A DNA stretch of 64,000 nt. It comes from AV80 sp035536995 (lineage in GTDB: Bacteria; Verrucomicrobiota; Verrucomicrobiia; Chthoniobacterales; UBA10450). The stretch covers positions 9,854-73,853 of the forward strand of contig DATLNB010000009.1 of assembly GCA_035536995.1 (NCBI GenBank). The letters are read 5' to 3'. Every line of letters starts with the position of its first letter. Positions within the stretch are counted from its first letter, which is position 1. The position numbers were made by a program, and so were the translations under genes. Under the pieces are notes generated by a model. The model did no database searches. It saw only the letters and a list, made by a program, of their open reading frames with translations, and was not told the origin of the DNA. Shown piece by piece: positions 32,558-41,281 of the stretch.

Positions 32558-33433
32558 ATGCCCTGCATCGAAGCACGCGGACTTCGCAAAACGTTCGGAT
32601 CGACCGTGGCCCTCGACGGAATAAACCTGCGGGTCGATGAAGGCCGGATCCTCGGGCTCATCGGCCCTAACGGTGCCGGAAAAAGCACGGCCCTGAACGC
32701 CCTCTTGGGTCTCACACCTTTCGAGGGCCACCTGAAGGTTTTGGGACGCGACCCGTGGAACGACCGCGACCAGCTGATGCGCGAGGTCTGCTTTATTGCG
32801 GACGTTGCGGTTCTGCCTCGCTGGATGCGCGTTTCGCAAGCGCTCGATTACGTCGCCGGCGTCCATCCCCGATTCGACCGGCAGAAAGCCGAGGCGTTCC
32901 TGGCCCGGACGGAAATCAAACAGACAAGCAAAGTGAGGCAACTATCAAAAGGGATGGTGGCGCAGCTCCACCTTGCCCTGGTCATGGCGATCGACGCGCG
33001 GCTGCTGGTCCTGGATGAGCCGACGCTCGGCCTCGACATCCTTTATCGGAAGCAATTCTACGACTCGCTCCTCAACGATTACTTCGATCACACGCGCACC
33101 ATCGTCGTAACGACGCACCAGGTCGAAGAAATCCAGGGCGTGCTGACCGACCTCATGTTCATCAACCACGGGCGCATTGTCCTGGAATGCACCATGGAAC
33201 AATTCGAGGCGCGCTATGTGGAAGTGATGGTCAATCCCGATCATCTCGCTGAAGCCGAGGCGCTGAAGCCAATCCACACCCGGCAGATGTTTGGGCGCAG
33301 CATCATGCTTTTCGACAATGTTCCTCACGAAGACCTCGCCGGCCTTGGCGAGATTCGCACCCCAAGCATCGCGGACCTGTTCGTGGCGGTAATGGGACCG
33401 GAGTCGGAAGCCGGTGGGCAGAGGAAGAATTGA
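32558..33433 (+). CDS. ABC transporter ATP-binding protein
   Basis: This 291-residue soluble ATPase energises the neighbouring permease. Walker A is GPNGAGKST near residue 38. The signature is VRQLSKGM in place of LSGGQ. Walker B is LLVLDEPTLGLD, followed by the H-loop in TTHQVEEI. The C-terminal part after residue 220 is an accessory domain. It follows the YtrA regulator and overlaps the permease start (TGATG). This trio is the conserved YtrA core. The transported molecule is unknown but likely an antibiotic, lipid or envelope-stress compound. Confidence 0.9.
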   Translation: MPCIEARGLRKTFGSTVALDGINLRVDEGRILGLIGPNGAGKSTALNALLGLTPFEGHLKVLGRDPWNDRDQLMREVCFIADVAVLPRWMRVSQALDYVAGVHPRFDRQKAEAFLARTEIKQTSKVRQLSKGMVAQLHLALVMAIDARLLVLDEPTLGLDILYRKQFYDSLLNDYFDHTRTIVVTTHQVEEIQGVLTDLMFINHGRIVLECTMEQFEARYVEVMVNPDHLAEAEALKPIHTRQMFGRSIMLFDNVPHEDLAGLGEIRTPSIADLFVAVMGPESEAGGQRKN

Positions 33434-34377
33434 TGAATACGGGATCGAACAACACGCCTGAAGCCTCAGTCGACCCGCAGCCAATCGCAGTCCAGCCCTT
33501 GGCGGCGACCCGGCCCTTCTATTGGTCAGTCCGCCGTGAATTGTGGGAGAACAAATCAATCTACATGGCGCCGCTCATTGCCGCCTGCGTCGCGCTCTTC
33601 GGATTCGGAATCACCGCGTTCCGGTTGCCCCAACTCAGGATGAACGCCCTGGCTCTGGAGTCCGCACGGCAGCGAAGCGCGATTGAAGTGCCCTACGACA
33701 TCGCGGCTCTGATGATCATGTTCACTGTGTTCATCGTGGGGATCTTCTACTGCCTCGATTCTCTACACGGCGAACGTCGGGACCGCAGCATTCTCTTTTG
33801 GAAATCCCTGCCGGTGTCCGATCGCACTGCGGTGTTGTCAAAGCTGTTTGTTCCCATGGCGCTCCTGCCGGTAATCACCTTTGTCGTCGTCATCGCGACC
33901 CAGCTTATCATGCTGTTACTCAGCACCGCTGTCCTCCTCCCGAGCGGTCTCGCCGGGACTACCTGGAACCTTCTCCCCTGGCCCCGGCTGGCGGCGATGC
34001 TCCTCTATGGCCTCGTGACAAGCGCCCTTTGGGAAGCGCCCCTCTTCGGTTGGCTGCTCCTGGTCTCGAGCTGGGCCAAGCGCGCGGCGTTTCTTTGGGC
34101 GGTCCTGCCATGGCTCGCGATCAGCGCCATCGAGAAACTCGCGTTCGATACCACCTATTTCAGTCGAATGCTCGTCCATCGTCTGACGGGCGGCTTCGAG
34201 GTCGGGTTTGTCGTCGTGAAGTATCCGAAAGGGGCTCACGTCCCCATAGTCGATCGACTCACCCATTTCGATCCCCTGAAATTCCTGACCAATCCCGGTC
34301 TTTGGATCGGCCTGCTCATCGCCGCAGCCTTCATCGTTGCCGCGGTCCGCTTGCGCCGCTCTCGCGGACCACTCTGA
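33433..34377 (+). CDS. ABC transporter permease, ABC-2 type
   Basis: This 314-residue inner-membrane protein has a Pro-rich cytoplasmic N-terminus (to residue 30) and six predicted helices. RRELWENKSIYMAPL and SLHGERRDRSILFWKSLPVS are typical of ABC-2 permeases near the first coupling helix. The start ATG overlaps the ATPase stop by one base; an upstream TTG is also possible. DRLTHFDPLKFLTNPGLW lies before the last helix. It forms the membrane half of the transporter with the adjacent ATPase. Confidence 0.85.
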   Translation: MNTGSNNTPEASVDPQPIAVQPLAATRPFYWSVRRELWENKSIYMAPLIAACVALFGFGITAFRLPQLRMNALALESARQRSAIEVPYDIAALMIMFTVFIVGIFYCLDSLHGERRDRSILFWKSLPVSDRTAVLSKLFVPMALLPVITFVVVIATQLIMLLLSTAVLLPSGLAGTTWNLLPWPRLAAMLLYGLVTSALWEAPLFGWLLLVSSWAKRAAFLWAVLPWLAISAIEKLAFDTTYFSRMLVHRLTGGFEVGFVVVKYPKGAHVPIVDRLTHFDPLKFLTNPGLWIGLLIAAAFIVAAVRLRRSRGPL

Positions 34378-34402
34378 TCAATTTACTGACCTAACAAGCA
34401 CC

Positions 34403-35131
34403 ATGATCCATATATCTGTGAAGACCTACTCCCGCGCCGCGGGAGTGCTGCTGATCCTGTCGATTGTTTGTGGCTGGTTTGGCGAGATGTACGTCCCGTC
34501 CGTCATTATGACGGGGGACGCCGCGGGCACAGCTAACCAGCTCAGACAGAATGGAGACCTGTTCCGGTTGGGATTCGCAGCGTATCTCATCGAAGCCTTT
34601 AGCGACGTCGTCCTGGCATGGCTCTTCTACGTCCTGCTGAGGCCAGTCCATCGCGAGCTCGCGCTGCTCTCCGCCTTTTTCGGGGTGGTGTCGATGTCGC
34701 TCTTCGCGGTGACGCAGATGTTCCACTTCTGCGCGCCGGTGTTCCTCTCGGGTAGGAAGTATCTGACGGCTTTCTCACCAGAGCAGCTGGAGGCGTTCGC
34801 GAGCCTGTTTCTGTCGCTCTACGGACAACTGAGCGGCCTTTTCATGTTGTTCTACGGATCGGGCTGGATCCTTCGGGGCTATCTGAGTTTCAAATCGGGT
34901 TACCTGCCACGCTTCCTCGGGGTGCTCATGGTTTTGGCCGGAGCCGGATTCGTCGTGAAAAACATTACGAAGGTGCTCGCCCCGCCTTATTCGTGGGACG
35001 TGCTGCTCGCGCCCATGTTTCTGAACGTCGTCGTCCTCGCGATCTGGATGCTGGCAAGAGGTGTAGATCGGGAGAAGTGGGGTCGCGCGATCGCTGGCGA
35101 AACCACGTCGTCGAAGGACCTCGCAATATGA
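34403..35131 (+). CDS. DUF4386 family membrane protein (1 of 5)
   Basis: This 242-residue protein has six or seven predicted helices. The family motif is GDAAGTANQLRQNGDLFRLG between helices one and two, then FYVLLRPVHRELALLSAFFG. The ATG at 34403 opens with IHISVKTYSRAAGVLLILS. The stop overlaps the next gene's start by 4 bases (ATGA), so translation is coupled. DUF4386 has no known biochemical function; its members occur near stress and sigma-factor loci. This copy is close in pattern to those at 36623 and 37355. Confidence 0.82.
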   Translation: MIHISVKTYSRAAGVLLILSIVCGWFGEMYVPSVIMTGDAAGTANQLRQNGDLFRLGFAAYLIEAFSDVVLAWLFYVLLRPVHRELALLSAFFGVVSMSLFAVTQMFHFCAPVFLSGRKYLTAFSPEQLEAFASLFLSLYGQLSGLFMLFYGSGWILRGYLSFKSGYLPRFLGVLMVLAGAGFVVKNITKVLAPPYSWDVLLAPMFLNVVVLAIWMLARGVDREKWGRAIAGETTSSKDLAI

Positions 35132-35823
35132 CAAGCAACTACAAGCAGATTGGTAGAATCGCCGGTATCCTGCTCCTCGCCCAGGCGTTGATCGCGATTC
35201 CTGTCTACACCCAGATCGGAATGATGAGCAGTGTCATATCGCCGGATTTCCTGGTGCAATCGGCCGGCAACGCGGCCAAAATCCGGACGGCGCTTGTCCT
35301 GACCTTCCTGCTCGGCGGCGTCACCCTTGCTGTCGCGCTGGTCGTGCTTCCCGTCTTCCGCGCGGCGAGTGAGCGCATGTTCTGGCTCTACTTTGGACTC
35401 TGCTTTGCAGGACTGGCGACCGCGGCGATGGAGAGCGTGGTCGTTCGCGAGATGCTCTCGATGAGCATCAACTACCCGCAACTCGGAAAGGCAGCCGTTT
35501 ACGAGGCTCTGGCGCCGGTGGTGCGTGCGGAATGGTCTGCCGCCCACTTCTTCAACCTGGCCTCCGGGCACGTCAAAGCGCTGATCTTTTTCCTGATCCT
35601 CTACCGCTTCCGCTTCATTCCCCGAGTGCTCGCCGGGATTGGGGTGCTCGCCACCGTGCTTTCCACGTCGGGCACCACGGCCGCTCTCCTCGGGGTGCCG
35701 TTCTCCTATCTCACGGTCGCCCCCACAGGATTGGTTCAACTAGCAACGACACTCTGGCTCATCTGGAAGGGTTTCTCCGAACCTGTCAGACCGGGAGGCG
35801 CCGAACCCCAGACAAAGGCCTAA
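35128..35823 (+). CDS. DUF4386-like membrane protein (2 of 5), divergent
   Basis: This 231-residue protein has six or more helices. It begins MTSNYKQIGRIAGILLLAQA, the DUF4386 N-terminal pattern. The central motif is altered: the D-x3-TA-x-N and FRLG block is replaced by QSAGNAAKIRTALVLTFLLG. The C-terminal LTVAPTGLVQLATTLWLIWK matches family ends. It overlaps gene 1 by 4 bases. Possibly it is a specialised partner that heterodimerises with another member, which is a guess from coupling alone. Confidence 0.75.
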   Translation: MTSNYKQIGRIAGILLLAQALIAIPVYTQIGMMSSVISPDFLVQSAGNAAKIRTALVLTFLLGGVTLAVALVVLPVFRAASERMFWLYFGLCFAGLATAAMESVVVREMLSMSINYPQLGKAAVYEALAPVVRAEWSAAHFFNLASGHVKALIFFLILYRFRFIPRVLAGIGVLATVLSTSGTTAALLGVPFSYLTVAPTGLVQLATTLWLIWKGFSEPVRPGGAEPQTKA

Positions 35824-35826
35824 CGA

Positions 35827-36597
35827 ATGAACAGGGGGAAATTCACCCGCAACCACTGTATGAAGAACCTCCTCGCCAATTCCCTTACCCGCGCGGCAAT
35901 GGCCGGGGTGGCCGTCTGGCTCGCCTCCATTTTCGTGGCCCACGGCCAGAATAAGCCCGACGACCTCAAACAACGCATCCTGTCGCAGGCACAAAGCGCA
36001 GGTGCAGATGATTACGCCTTCACGCGCACGATCCGCTCCGAGGCGAATGTCAATGGTAAGAACGAAACAACGATCCTGATCGACAAATATGACCCGACAA
36101 AGAACGGGGACGCGCGCTGGTCGCTCGTTTCCGTGAACGGCTCAACTCCGCCAGCCGACGCCCTGAGTAATTATCGCAAGGAAACTGCAAAACGTCGCGT
36201 TCCGGGATACCACCGGCTGGCGACCTATTTTACGGCTCCGGTGACGACCACGACCGACTTGCGCGGCCGAACGGTGTTTCGTTTCGCCTCTTTACCAAAA
36301 GACAGCGTGTTGGTGTTCAGCAGCGACCTATCGCGCAACACCACTGCTGAAGCTTCGGTAAGTGAAAACAACGGTGTCCCTTTTGTCGACCAAGTGAAAC
36401 TTTCGATCCAACCGACAAGGATCAAGCTGATCATGAAACTTGATTACTACCAATCGACTTCCCGGTTCCGGATGGGACCGGATGGCAAACCGGTCCTGAT
36501 CGAACAGGTCGCGGACGTGAATGGCTCAGGCATGGGCAAGGAAGGTCGTTTGCATCAAGTCATCACCTACAGCGACTACCGTCTTGTAGCTCGGTAA
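35827..36597 (+). CDS. Exported protein of unknown function within the array
   Basis: This 256-residue protein has a signal peptide that becomes cleaner if translation starts at the in-frame ATG at 35860 (MKNLLANSLTRAAMAGVAVW). The mature part has a beta-rich pattern with DDYAFTRTIRSEANVNGKNE, LATYFTAPVTTTTDLRGRTV and LSRNTTAEASVSENNG, but no catalytic motif. It could be a periplasmic or outer-surface lipid- or ligand-binding protein; no lipobox is present. It lies 3 bases after the second DUF4386 gene and 25 bases before the third, so it belongs to the same unit. Confidence 0.6.
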   Translation: MNRGKFTRNHCMKNLLANSLTRAAMAGVAVWLASIFVAHGQNKPDDLKQRILSQAQSAGADDYAFTRTIRSEANVNGKNETTILIDKYDPTKNGDARWSLVSVNGSTPPADALSNYRKETAKRRVPGYHRLATYFTAPVTTTTDLRGRTVFRFASLPKDSVLVFSSDLSRNTTAEASVSENNGVPFVDQVKLSIQPTRIKLIMKLDYYQSTSRFRMGPDGKPVLIEQVADVNGSGMGKEGRLHQVITYSDYRLVAR

Positions 36598-36622
36598 TAC
36601 AGCTATTCGAACCGCCACTACC

Positions 36623-37348
36623 ATGATGACAGCTATAGCTACCGAGCCGGGACGACAAGCATCTCCGGCGCGAAAAGCCAGAATAGGCGGGGTCTGCTGG
36701 CTGCTATGCTTTCTCACCAGTTTGTTTCCTTTGATCGTAAGCAGCCGGCTCGTCATTCCGCGGGATGCGGCTACCACAGCAGCAAATCTCCTGGCCAATG
36801 AAGGATTGTTTCGTTTAGGCACCGCGGCTCTTCTCCTTTCGACGGCCTTTTACGTGGGCGCGACCCTGTTCGTCTACGAGGTTTTAAAGCCGGCAAACAG
36901 AAGCATCTCGCTCCTGGCAGCATTCTTTAGCCTGGTCGGCTGCGCGGTAGGAGCGCTGAGCTGCATCTTCGATTTGGCGCCTTTCATACTGTTGAAAGGG
37001 ACGCCTTACCTGGCCGCGTTCACAACCGAACAATTGCAGGGTGTCTCCTACGCTATTCTCGCCCTTCGGGTCCAGGCCAACGATACCGGCCTGTTCTTCT
37101 TCGGCCTCCACTGCCTCGGCGTGGGGTACCTCGTCCTTAGGTCGACCTTCATGCCGCCAGTCATCGGCGCACTTATGCTATTCGCCGGACTGGGCTGGCT
37201 TACCTTTCTTTTCCCGCCGGTCGCTCACGGTCTTGCGCCCTTCAACCTGCTGCCCGGCGGGATCGGCGAACTCTCGCTGAGTCTTTGGCTAATTATAAAA
37301 GGCGTCAGGGCCGAAAGCTGGCACGCGCAGGCGCTCGCCGCCGGCTAG
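36623..37348 (+). CDS. DUF4386 family membrane protein (3 of 5)
   Basis: This 241-residue protein has six or seven predicted helices. The family block is RDAATTAANLLANEGLFRLG, then VYEVLKPANRSISLLAAFFS. A longer N-terminal cytoplasmic part, MMTAIATEPGRQASPARKAR, precedes helix one. The C-terminus holds LLPGGIGELSLSLWLIIKGV, the family end. Only 6 bases separate its stop from the next DUF4386 gene. Function is unknown. Confidence 0.82.
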   Translation: MMTAIATEPGRQASPARKARIGGVCWLLCFLTSLFPLIVSSRLVIPRDAATTAANLLANEGLFRLGTAALLLSTAFYVGATLFVYEVLKPANRSISLLAAFFSLVGCAVGALSCIFDLAPFILLKGTPYLAAFTTEQLQGVSYAILALRVQANDTGLFFFGLHCLGVGYLVLRSTFMPPVIGALMLFAGLGWLTFLFPPVAHGLAPFNLLPGGIGELSLSLWLIIKGVRAESWHAQALAAG

Positions 37349-37354
37349 GAAACC

Positions 37355-38119
37355 ATGAGCACGGATGTTGCAACGGACCGATTGGGCGGAGTCAACCCCG
37401 TCTATCGGACGCTCTCGCCTTCCCAGCGAAGCGCTGCCCGCGTCATCGGCATCATTTATCCGATCCAAATGGCGACCGGTATCTTTGGTGAGATCTTTGT
37501 CCGGGGTCAGCTAATCGTTCGGGCCGACCCGGAGAAAACTGCCGCAAACATCATGGGCGCGGAAACACTCTTCCGTCTGTCCATCGTTGGAGACCTGATC
37601 ACCTACATTCTGGTCATGGTTCTAACGTGGGCTTTCTATGTCCTGCTTCGCCCGGTCAACCGGCACCTCGCATTGCTGGGAGCTTTCTTCCGCCTTTCCG
37701 AGTTAGCTGTTCTCTGTATCGCCACCGTCAATTCATTGCTCGTTCTCCGGTTATTGAGCGGCGCCGCCTACCTTAAGCCTTTTGGGCAGGATCAGGTTCA
37801 TTCGCTAGTCATGCTTGCTTATAACACCCAGGGACTCGGCATGACCGTTGGTTTTGTCCTTCTCGGGCTGGGCTCCGCGGTCTTCGCATACCTTTTGTTG
37901 AAGTCGCGCTATGTCCCAACCTTCCTTCCGATTTTAGGAATCTTCGGTGCACTGCTCCTCGCGCTTGGCACCCTGGCGATCATCGTGCTTCCCGCGCTCG
38001 GCTTCGTCGGGATGAGCTACATGATGCCCATGGGCCTCTACGAGGTTGGCCTCGGTCTTTGGCTGTTGATCAAGGGAATACGCGTCCCGAACAGCTCAGT
38101 AACTAACCAGCTCCGATAA
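37355..38119 (+). CDS. DUF4386 family membrane protein (4 of 5)
   Basis: This 254-residue protein has six or seven predicted helices. The motif is ADPEKTAANIMGAETLFRLS followed by FYVLLRPVNRHLALLGAFFR. A 35-residue soluble N-terminus (SPSQRSAARVIGIIYPIQMA at its end) comes first. It ends LYEVGLGLWLLIKGIRVPNS. It is 4 bases before the large permease gene. Sequence pattern is nearest to members 1 and 3, suggesting tandem duplication within the array. Confidence 0.82.
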   Translation: MSTDVATDRLGGVNPVYRTLSPSQRSAARVIGIIYPIQMATGIFGEIFVRGQLIVRADPEKTAANIMGAETLFRLSIVGDLITYILVMVLTWAFYVLLRPVNRHLALLGAFFRLSELAVLCIATVNSLLVLRLLSGAAYLKPFGQDQVHSLVMLAYNTQGLGMTVGFVLLGLGSAVFAYLLLKSRYVPTFLPILGIFGALLLALGTLAIIVLPALGFVGMSYMMPMGLYEVGLGLWLLIKGIRVPNSSVTNQLR

Positions 38120-38123
38120 ATCC

Positions 38124-40544
38124 ATGCTTGCCAGCCTACGCCTCGCCTTTCGCTCTCTCATCCGCAGCCCCGGGTTCACCTTTCTCGCCGTCATTACCCT
38201 CGGACTCGGTATCGGGGCGAACACCGCGATGTTCAGCATCGTTAACTCCATCCTGCTGAAACCGCTCCCGTATCCCCAGAGCGAACGCTTGCAGCGGCTT
38301 GATCGTGTTACCCCGCAGAATCCTCAGGGCCGCGTCTCAGCCGCGGACTTTCTCGATCTCCAGCGCGAGATGCAGGCGTATGGGGAAATCGGCGCCTACG
38401 CCCTGGGCGATACAAGCCTGTCCGAGCCGGGCCAGCCGGCCGAGATGGTCCGTGCTCTGCGCGTCACGGCGAACTTGCTTCCCGTGCTGCGCGTCCAGCC
38501 TCAGCTCGGCCGTAACTTTCTGCCGCGGGAGGATGTGCCTGGGAACGATCACGTCGTTATTCTTAGTCAACGCTGCTGGCAGCAACGTTTCGGTTCAGCC
38601 CACGACATCATCGGTCGCTCTGTCCGGGTTGATGGCCAGCCGCACGAAGTCGTAGGCGTCCTGCCGGCGTGGTTCAATGACTGGCGACACTTCGGTCCCT
38701 ATGATTTCTTCCGGCCGCTGGCCCTGGATCAACAGAAATCGTCGGACCGGCGGACTGCCACCCTCCGGCTCCTCGCTCGACGCCACGATGGAATGACGGA
38801 AGCGGATGCGACCGGGTTTATCGCAAATTTCGGGGCCCGCCTGGCAAAGGATTTCCCGGAGGTAAATGCGGGAACGTCATGGAACGCCATCGCTCTCAAT
38901 GGGACAGCGATGCCGAAAAATGCGCGGGCCCTTCTCGCCATTCTAATCGGATTATCCGCCTTCGTTCTTCTTATCGCGTGCTCGAATCTGGCTAATCTTC
39001 TTCTCGCCCGGACGATGGCGCGGGCGCGCGAGTTCGCCGTCCGGGGCGCGCTTGGGGCGTCACGCTTTCAATTGCTCCGGCCGCTGGTCAATGAGTCGAT
39101 TCTGCTCGCGGTCGCAGGTGGCATTTGCTCCGTTGTGGTCGCGCGCTGGTCTGCTGACTGGCTTGCGTTGCGGATTGCGGCCGAGGATGGGGAGCGCTTT
39201 CGTTTCGTATTTGACTGGCGTGTCTTCGGCTGGGCCTTCGTCGCCTCGGTAGTAACGGCGGTCGCCTTCGGCCTGGCCCCCGCTCTCTTTGCCTTGCGGC
39301 TCAAGGTGAATGAAACCCTGAAGAGCGGCGCACGGGGGATGACCGGCGGCCGCGGGCACCGGCGTTTTCGTCACGCGCTTATCGTGGGGCAGTTCGCGCT
39401 TGCCATGACTTTGCTGGCTGGCGCGACGATGTATACCCGCGCCTTTAACGAGCTAAACAACACCCGCGGCGGCTGGGATTCGAGCCGCGTCGTGACAGGG
39501 ACAGTCGTCCTACCCGGCGCGACCTACGGCGATCCGGAAAGGACTAACACTTTTCACCGGCTAACTCTCGAGCGGCTCCAGGCGTTGCCTGGTGTAGCTT
39601 CCGTAAGCATTTCGTCCTTTAGCCCCTTCTTCAACTGGAGCGACGTTCGAAAGTATATCGTCGAAGGTCGCGATCTCCCTCAGCCCGGCCAGGAACCGGC
39701 CGCAGTGGTTAACAGTATTACTGCCGCTTACTTCGATACTTATCAAACCCGTATTCTTAGCGGCCGTTCGTTCAACGATCGCGACACTCTGGCTTCGACC
39801 AGGGTCTTCATCATCAGCCAGACAACGGCGACGGCGCTCTTTGGAAATGAAAACCCAATTGGCCGCCGCCTCGCTCAAACCGGCACGGGTAACCCTCAGT
39901 GGGGAGAAATCGTAGGCATCGCAGCCAATGTGAAGTCGATCCTGCCCGATCCGGGTCCGGTGTCCCTCCAGGTTTACCAACCCATGTCTCAAGACCCGAG
40001 GCCCTACAATGAAATTGCCGTTCGCACGACCGGGGCGGCTCCCTCGAGCCTAATCGTTCCAATCCGCAATGTCATGACCCAACTGGACCCTGATCTGCCG
40101 ATTCGGCAGCTCCAGGCCGCGGACGCTGCCATTGAGCGCGCTAACACTCAGACTGCCATCCTCCGCGATATGCTGACCGCATTCGCAGTCCTTGGTGTCG
40201 GCCTCGCCTCGCTCGGCATCTATGGTGTTATTGCGCGCACCATGGCTCAAAGGACCGGTGAGTTTGCCATCCGCTTCGCCCTTGGCGCATCCATCAGGGA
40301 TATTACTGCCATTGTCCTCACCTCTGGCGTGAAGCTCGCGGCCATCGGTTTGACCATTGGATTGCTCGGTGCCCTCGGCCTGGCTCGTCTGCTCTCAACC
40401 ATTAACCGTAGCATGCACTTCGATAATCCTGTTGCGTTTGCTGTTCCGGCCCTGCTTCTGGTGGCCGTGGCTTTGATAGCGTCCTGGCTCCCTGCCCGCC
40501 GGGCCGCACGTATAAACCCGATCGAGGCCTTGCGCGCGGAATGA
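38124..40544 (+). CDS. ADOP/MacB-like FtsX-type ABC permease
   Basis: This 806-residue inner-membrane protein has two FtsX-like membrane modules and two periplasmic MacB-type domains. RSPGFTFLAVITLGLGIGAN and TAMFSIVNSILLKPLPY open the first module. SNLANLLLARTMARAREFAV follows the first periplasmic domain. Near the end, GVYGVI-like GIYGVIARTMAQRTGEFAIR and ARRAARINPIEALRAE match the ADOP (duplicated orphan permease) type of Acidobacteria and relatives. It lacks an ATPase domain. A nearby or remote MacB-type ATPase would be needed; the ABC ATPase in this array is a candidate. It overlaps the next gene by 4 bases. Confidence 0.87.
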   Translation: MLASLRLAFRSLIRSPGFTFLAVITLGLGIGANTAMFSIVNSILLKPLPYPQSERLQRLDRVTPQNPQGRVSAADFLDLQREMQAYGEIGAYALGDTSLSEPGQPAEMVRALRVTANLLPVLRVQPQLGRNFLPREDVPGNDHVVILSQRCWQQRFGSAHDIIGRSVRVDGQPHEVVGVLPAWFNDWRHFGPYDFFRPLALDQQKSSDRRTATLRLLARRHDGMTEADATGFIANFGARLAKDFPEVNAGTSWNAIALNGTAMPKNARALLAILIGLSAFVLLIACSNLANLLLARTMARAREFAVRGALGASRFQLLRPLVNESILLAVAGGICSVVVARWSADWLALRIAAEDGERFRFVFDWRVFGWAFVASVVTAVAFGLAPALFALRLKVNETLKSGARGMTGGRGHRRFRHALIVGQFALAMTLLAGATMYTRAFNELNNTRGGWDSSRVVTGTVVLPGATYGDPERTNTFHRLTLERLQALPGVASVSISSFSPFFNWSDVRKYIVEGRDLPQPGQEPAAVVNSITAAYFDTYQTRILSGRSFNDRDTLASTRVFIISQTTATALFGNENPIGRRLAQTGTGNPQWGEIVGIAANVKSILPDPGPVSLQVYQPMSQDPRPYNEIAVRTTGAAPSSLIVPIRNVMTQLDPDLPIRQLQAADAAIERANTQTAILRDMLTAFAVLGVGLASLGIYGVIARTMAQRTGEFAIRFALGASIRDITAIVLTSGVKLAAIGLTIGLLGALGLARLLSTINRSMHFDNPVAFAVPALLLVAVALIASWLPARRAARINPIEALRAE

Positions 40545-41278
40545 ACCACACCCGCCTCGAGGATGTCCCGATGGACTCACTGAAAAAACAATCGCGGATG
40601 GCGGCGCTCCTGTATTTTCTTAACTGCCTCCCCGCCCCGTTTGCCCTCCTCTATGTTCCTAACACACTTATCGTGAGAGGGGACGCCGCCGCCACCGCCA
40701 ACAACGTCCGCAATTCCGAGGGTCTCCTTCAGTTCGGCATGGCCGTCGAACTCCTCTCCGCCACCATCGCCATCTTCGCTATCCTCGCGTTTTACCGCCT
40801 GCTCAGGCGAGCGAGCCACAAACACGCCGTGGCCCTGATGGTCCTGTTTCTTATCTCAATCCCTATTTCCTATCTCAACGTTTTGAATGATCTCGCTGCC
40901 CTGACCCTGGCGCGCGGTCCTGCATTTCTCTCTGCTGTCTTCGATAGGGCCCAGCTGGACGCTCTCGTTCTGTTCTTCTTCCGGCTCCATAACCAGGGAG
41001 TTATCCTGGCTCAAATCTTCTGGGGCCTTTGGCTGTTTCCTTTCGGGCTCGCGGTGATCCGGTCCGGTTTTATCCCGCGCTTCGTCGGCATCGCTGCGAT
41101 GGTTGCCGGCTCGGGCTACGTCTTCAGTTCCCTGGTCTCTCTCTTTCTTCCTCCGTCGGCGCAGCCCGTTGGCCAGCTCGCGATGATTCTGGGTATCGGC
41201 GAATTCGCGATTCTCTGGATGGTTATCTGGGGGGCGAAACCACAGCCGACAGCCATCCGCGCGCCCGCCGCGGCCTGA
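40541..41278 (+). CDS. DUF4386 family membrane protein (5 of 5)
   Basis: This 245-residue protein has six or seven helices. It keeps the family shape: GDAAATANNVRNSEGLLQFG and FYRLLRRASHKHAVALMVLF. The FRLG block has become LQFG. The start overlaps the permease stop by 4 bases (ATGA), so it is translated with it. The C-terminal MILGIGEFAILWMVIWGAKP fits the family. Three bases after it begins the first oxidoreductase gene. It is more diverged than members 1, 3 and 4. Confidence 0.8.
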   Translation: MNHTRLEDVPMDSLKKQSRMAALLYFLNCLPAPFALLYVPNTLIVRGDAAATANNVRNSEGLLQFGMAVELLSATIAIFAILAFYRLLRRASHKHAVALMVLFLISIPISYLNVLNDLAALTLARGPAFLSAVFDRAQLDALVLFFFRLHNQGVILAQIFWGLWLFPFGLAVIRSGFIPRFVGIAAMVAGSGYVFSSLVSLFLPPSAQPVGQLAMILGIGEFAILWMVIWGAKPQPTAIRAPAAA

Positions 41279-41281
41279 CGC

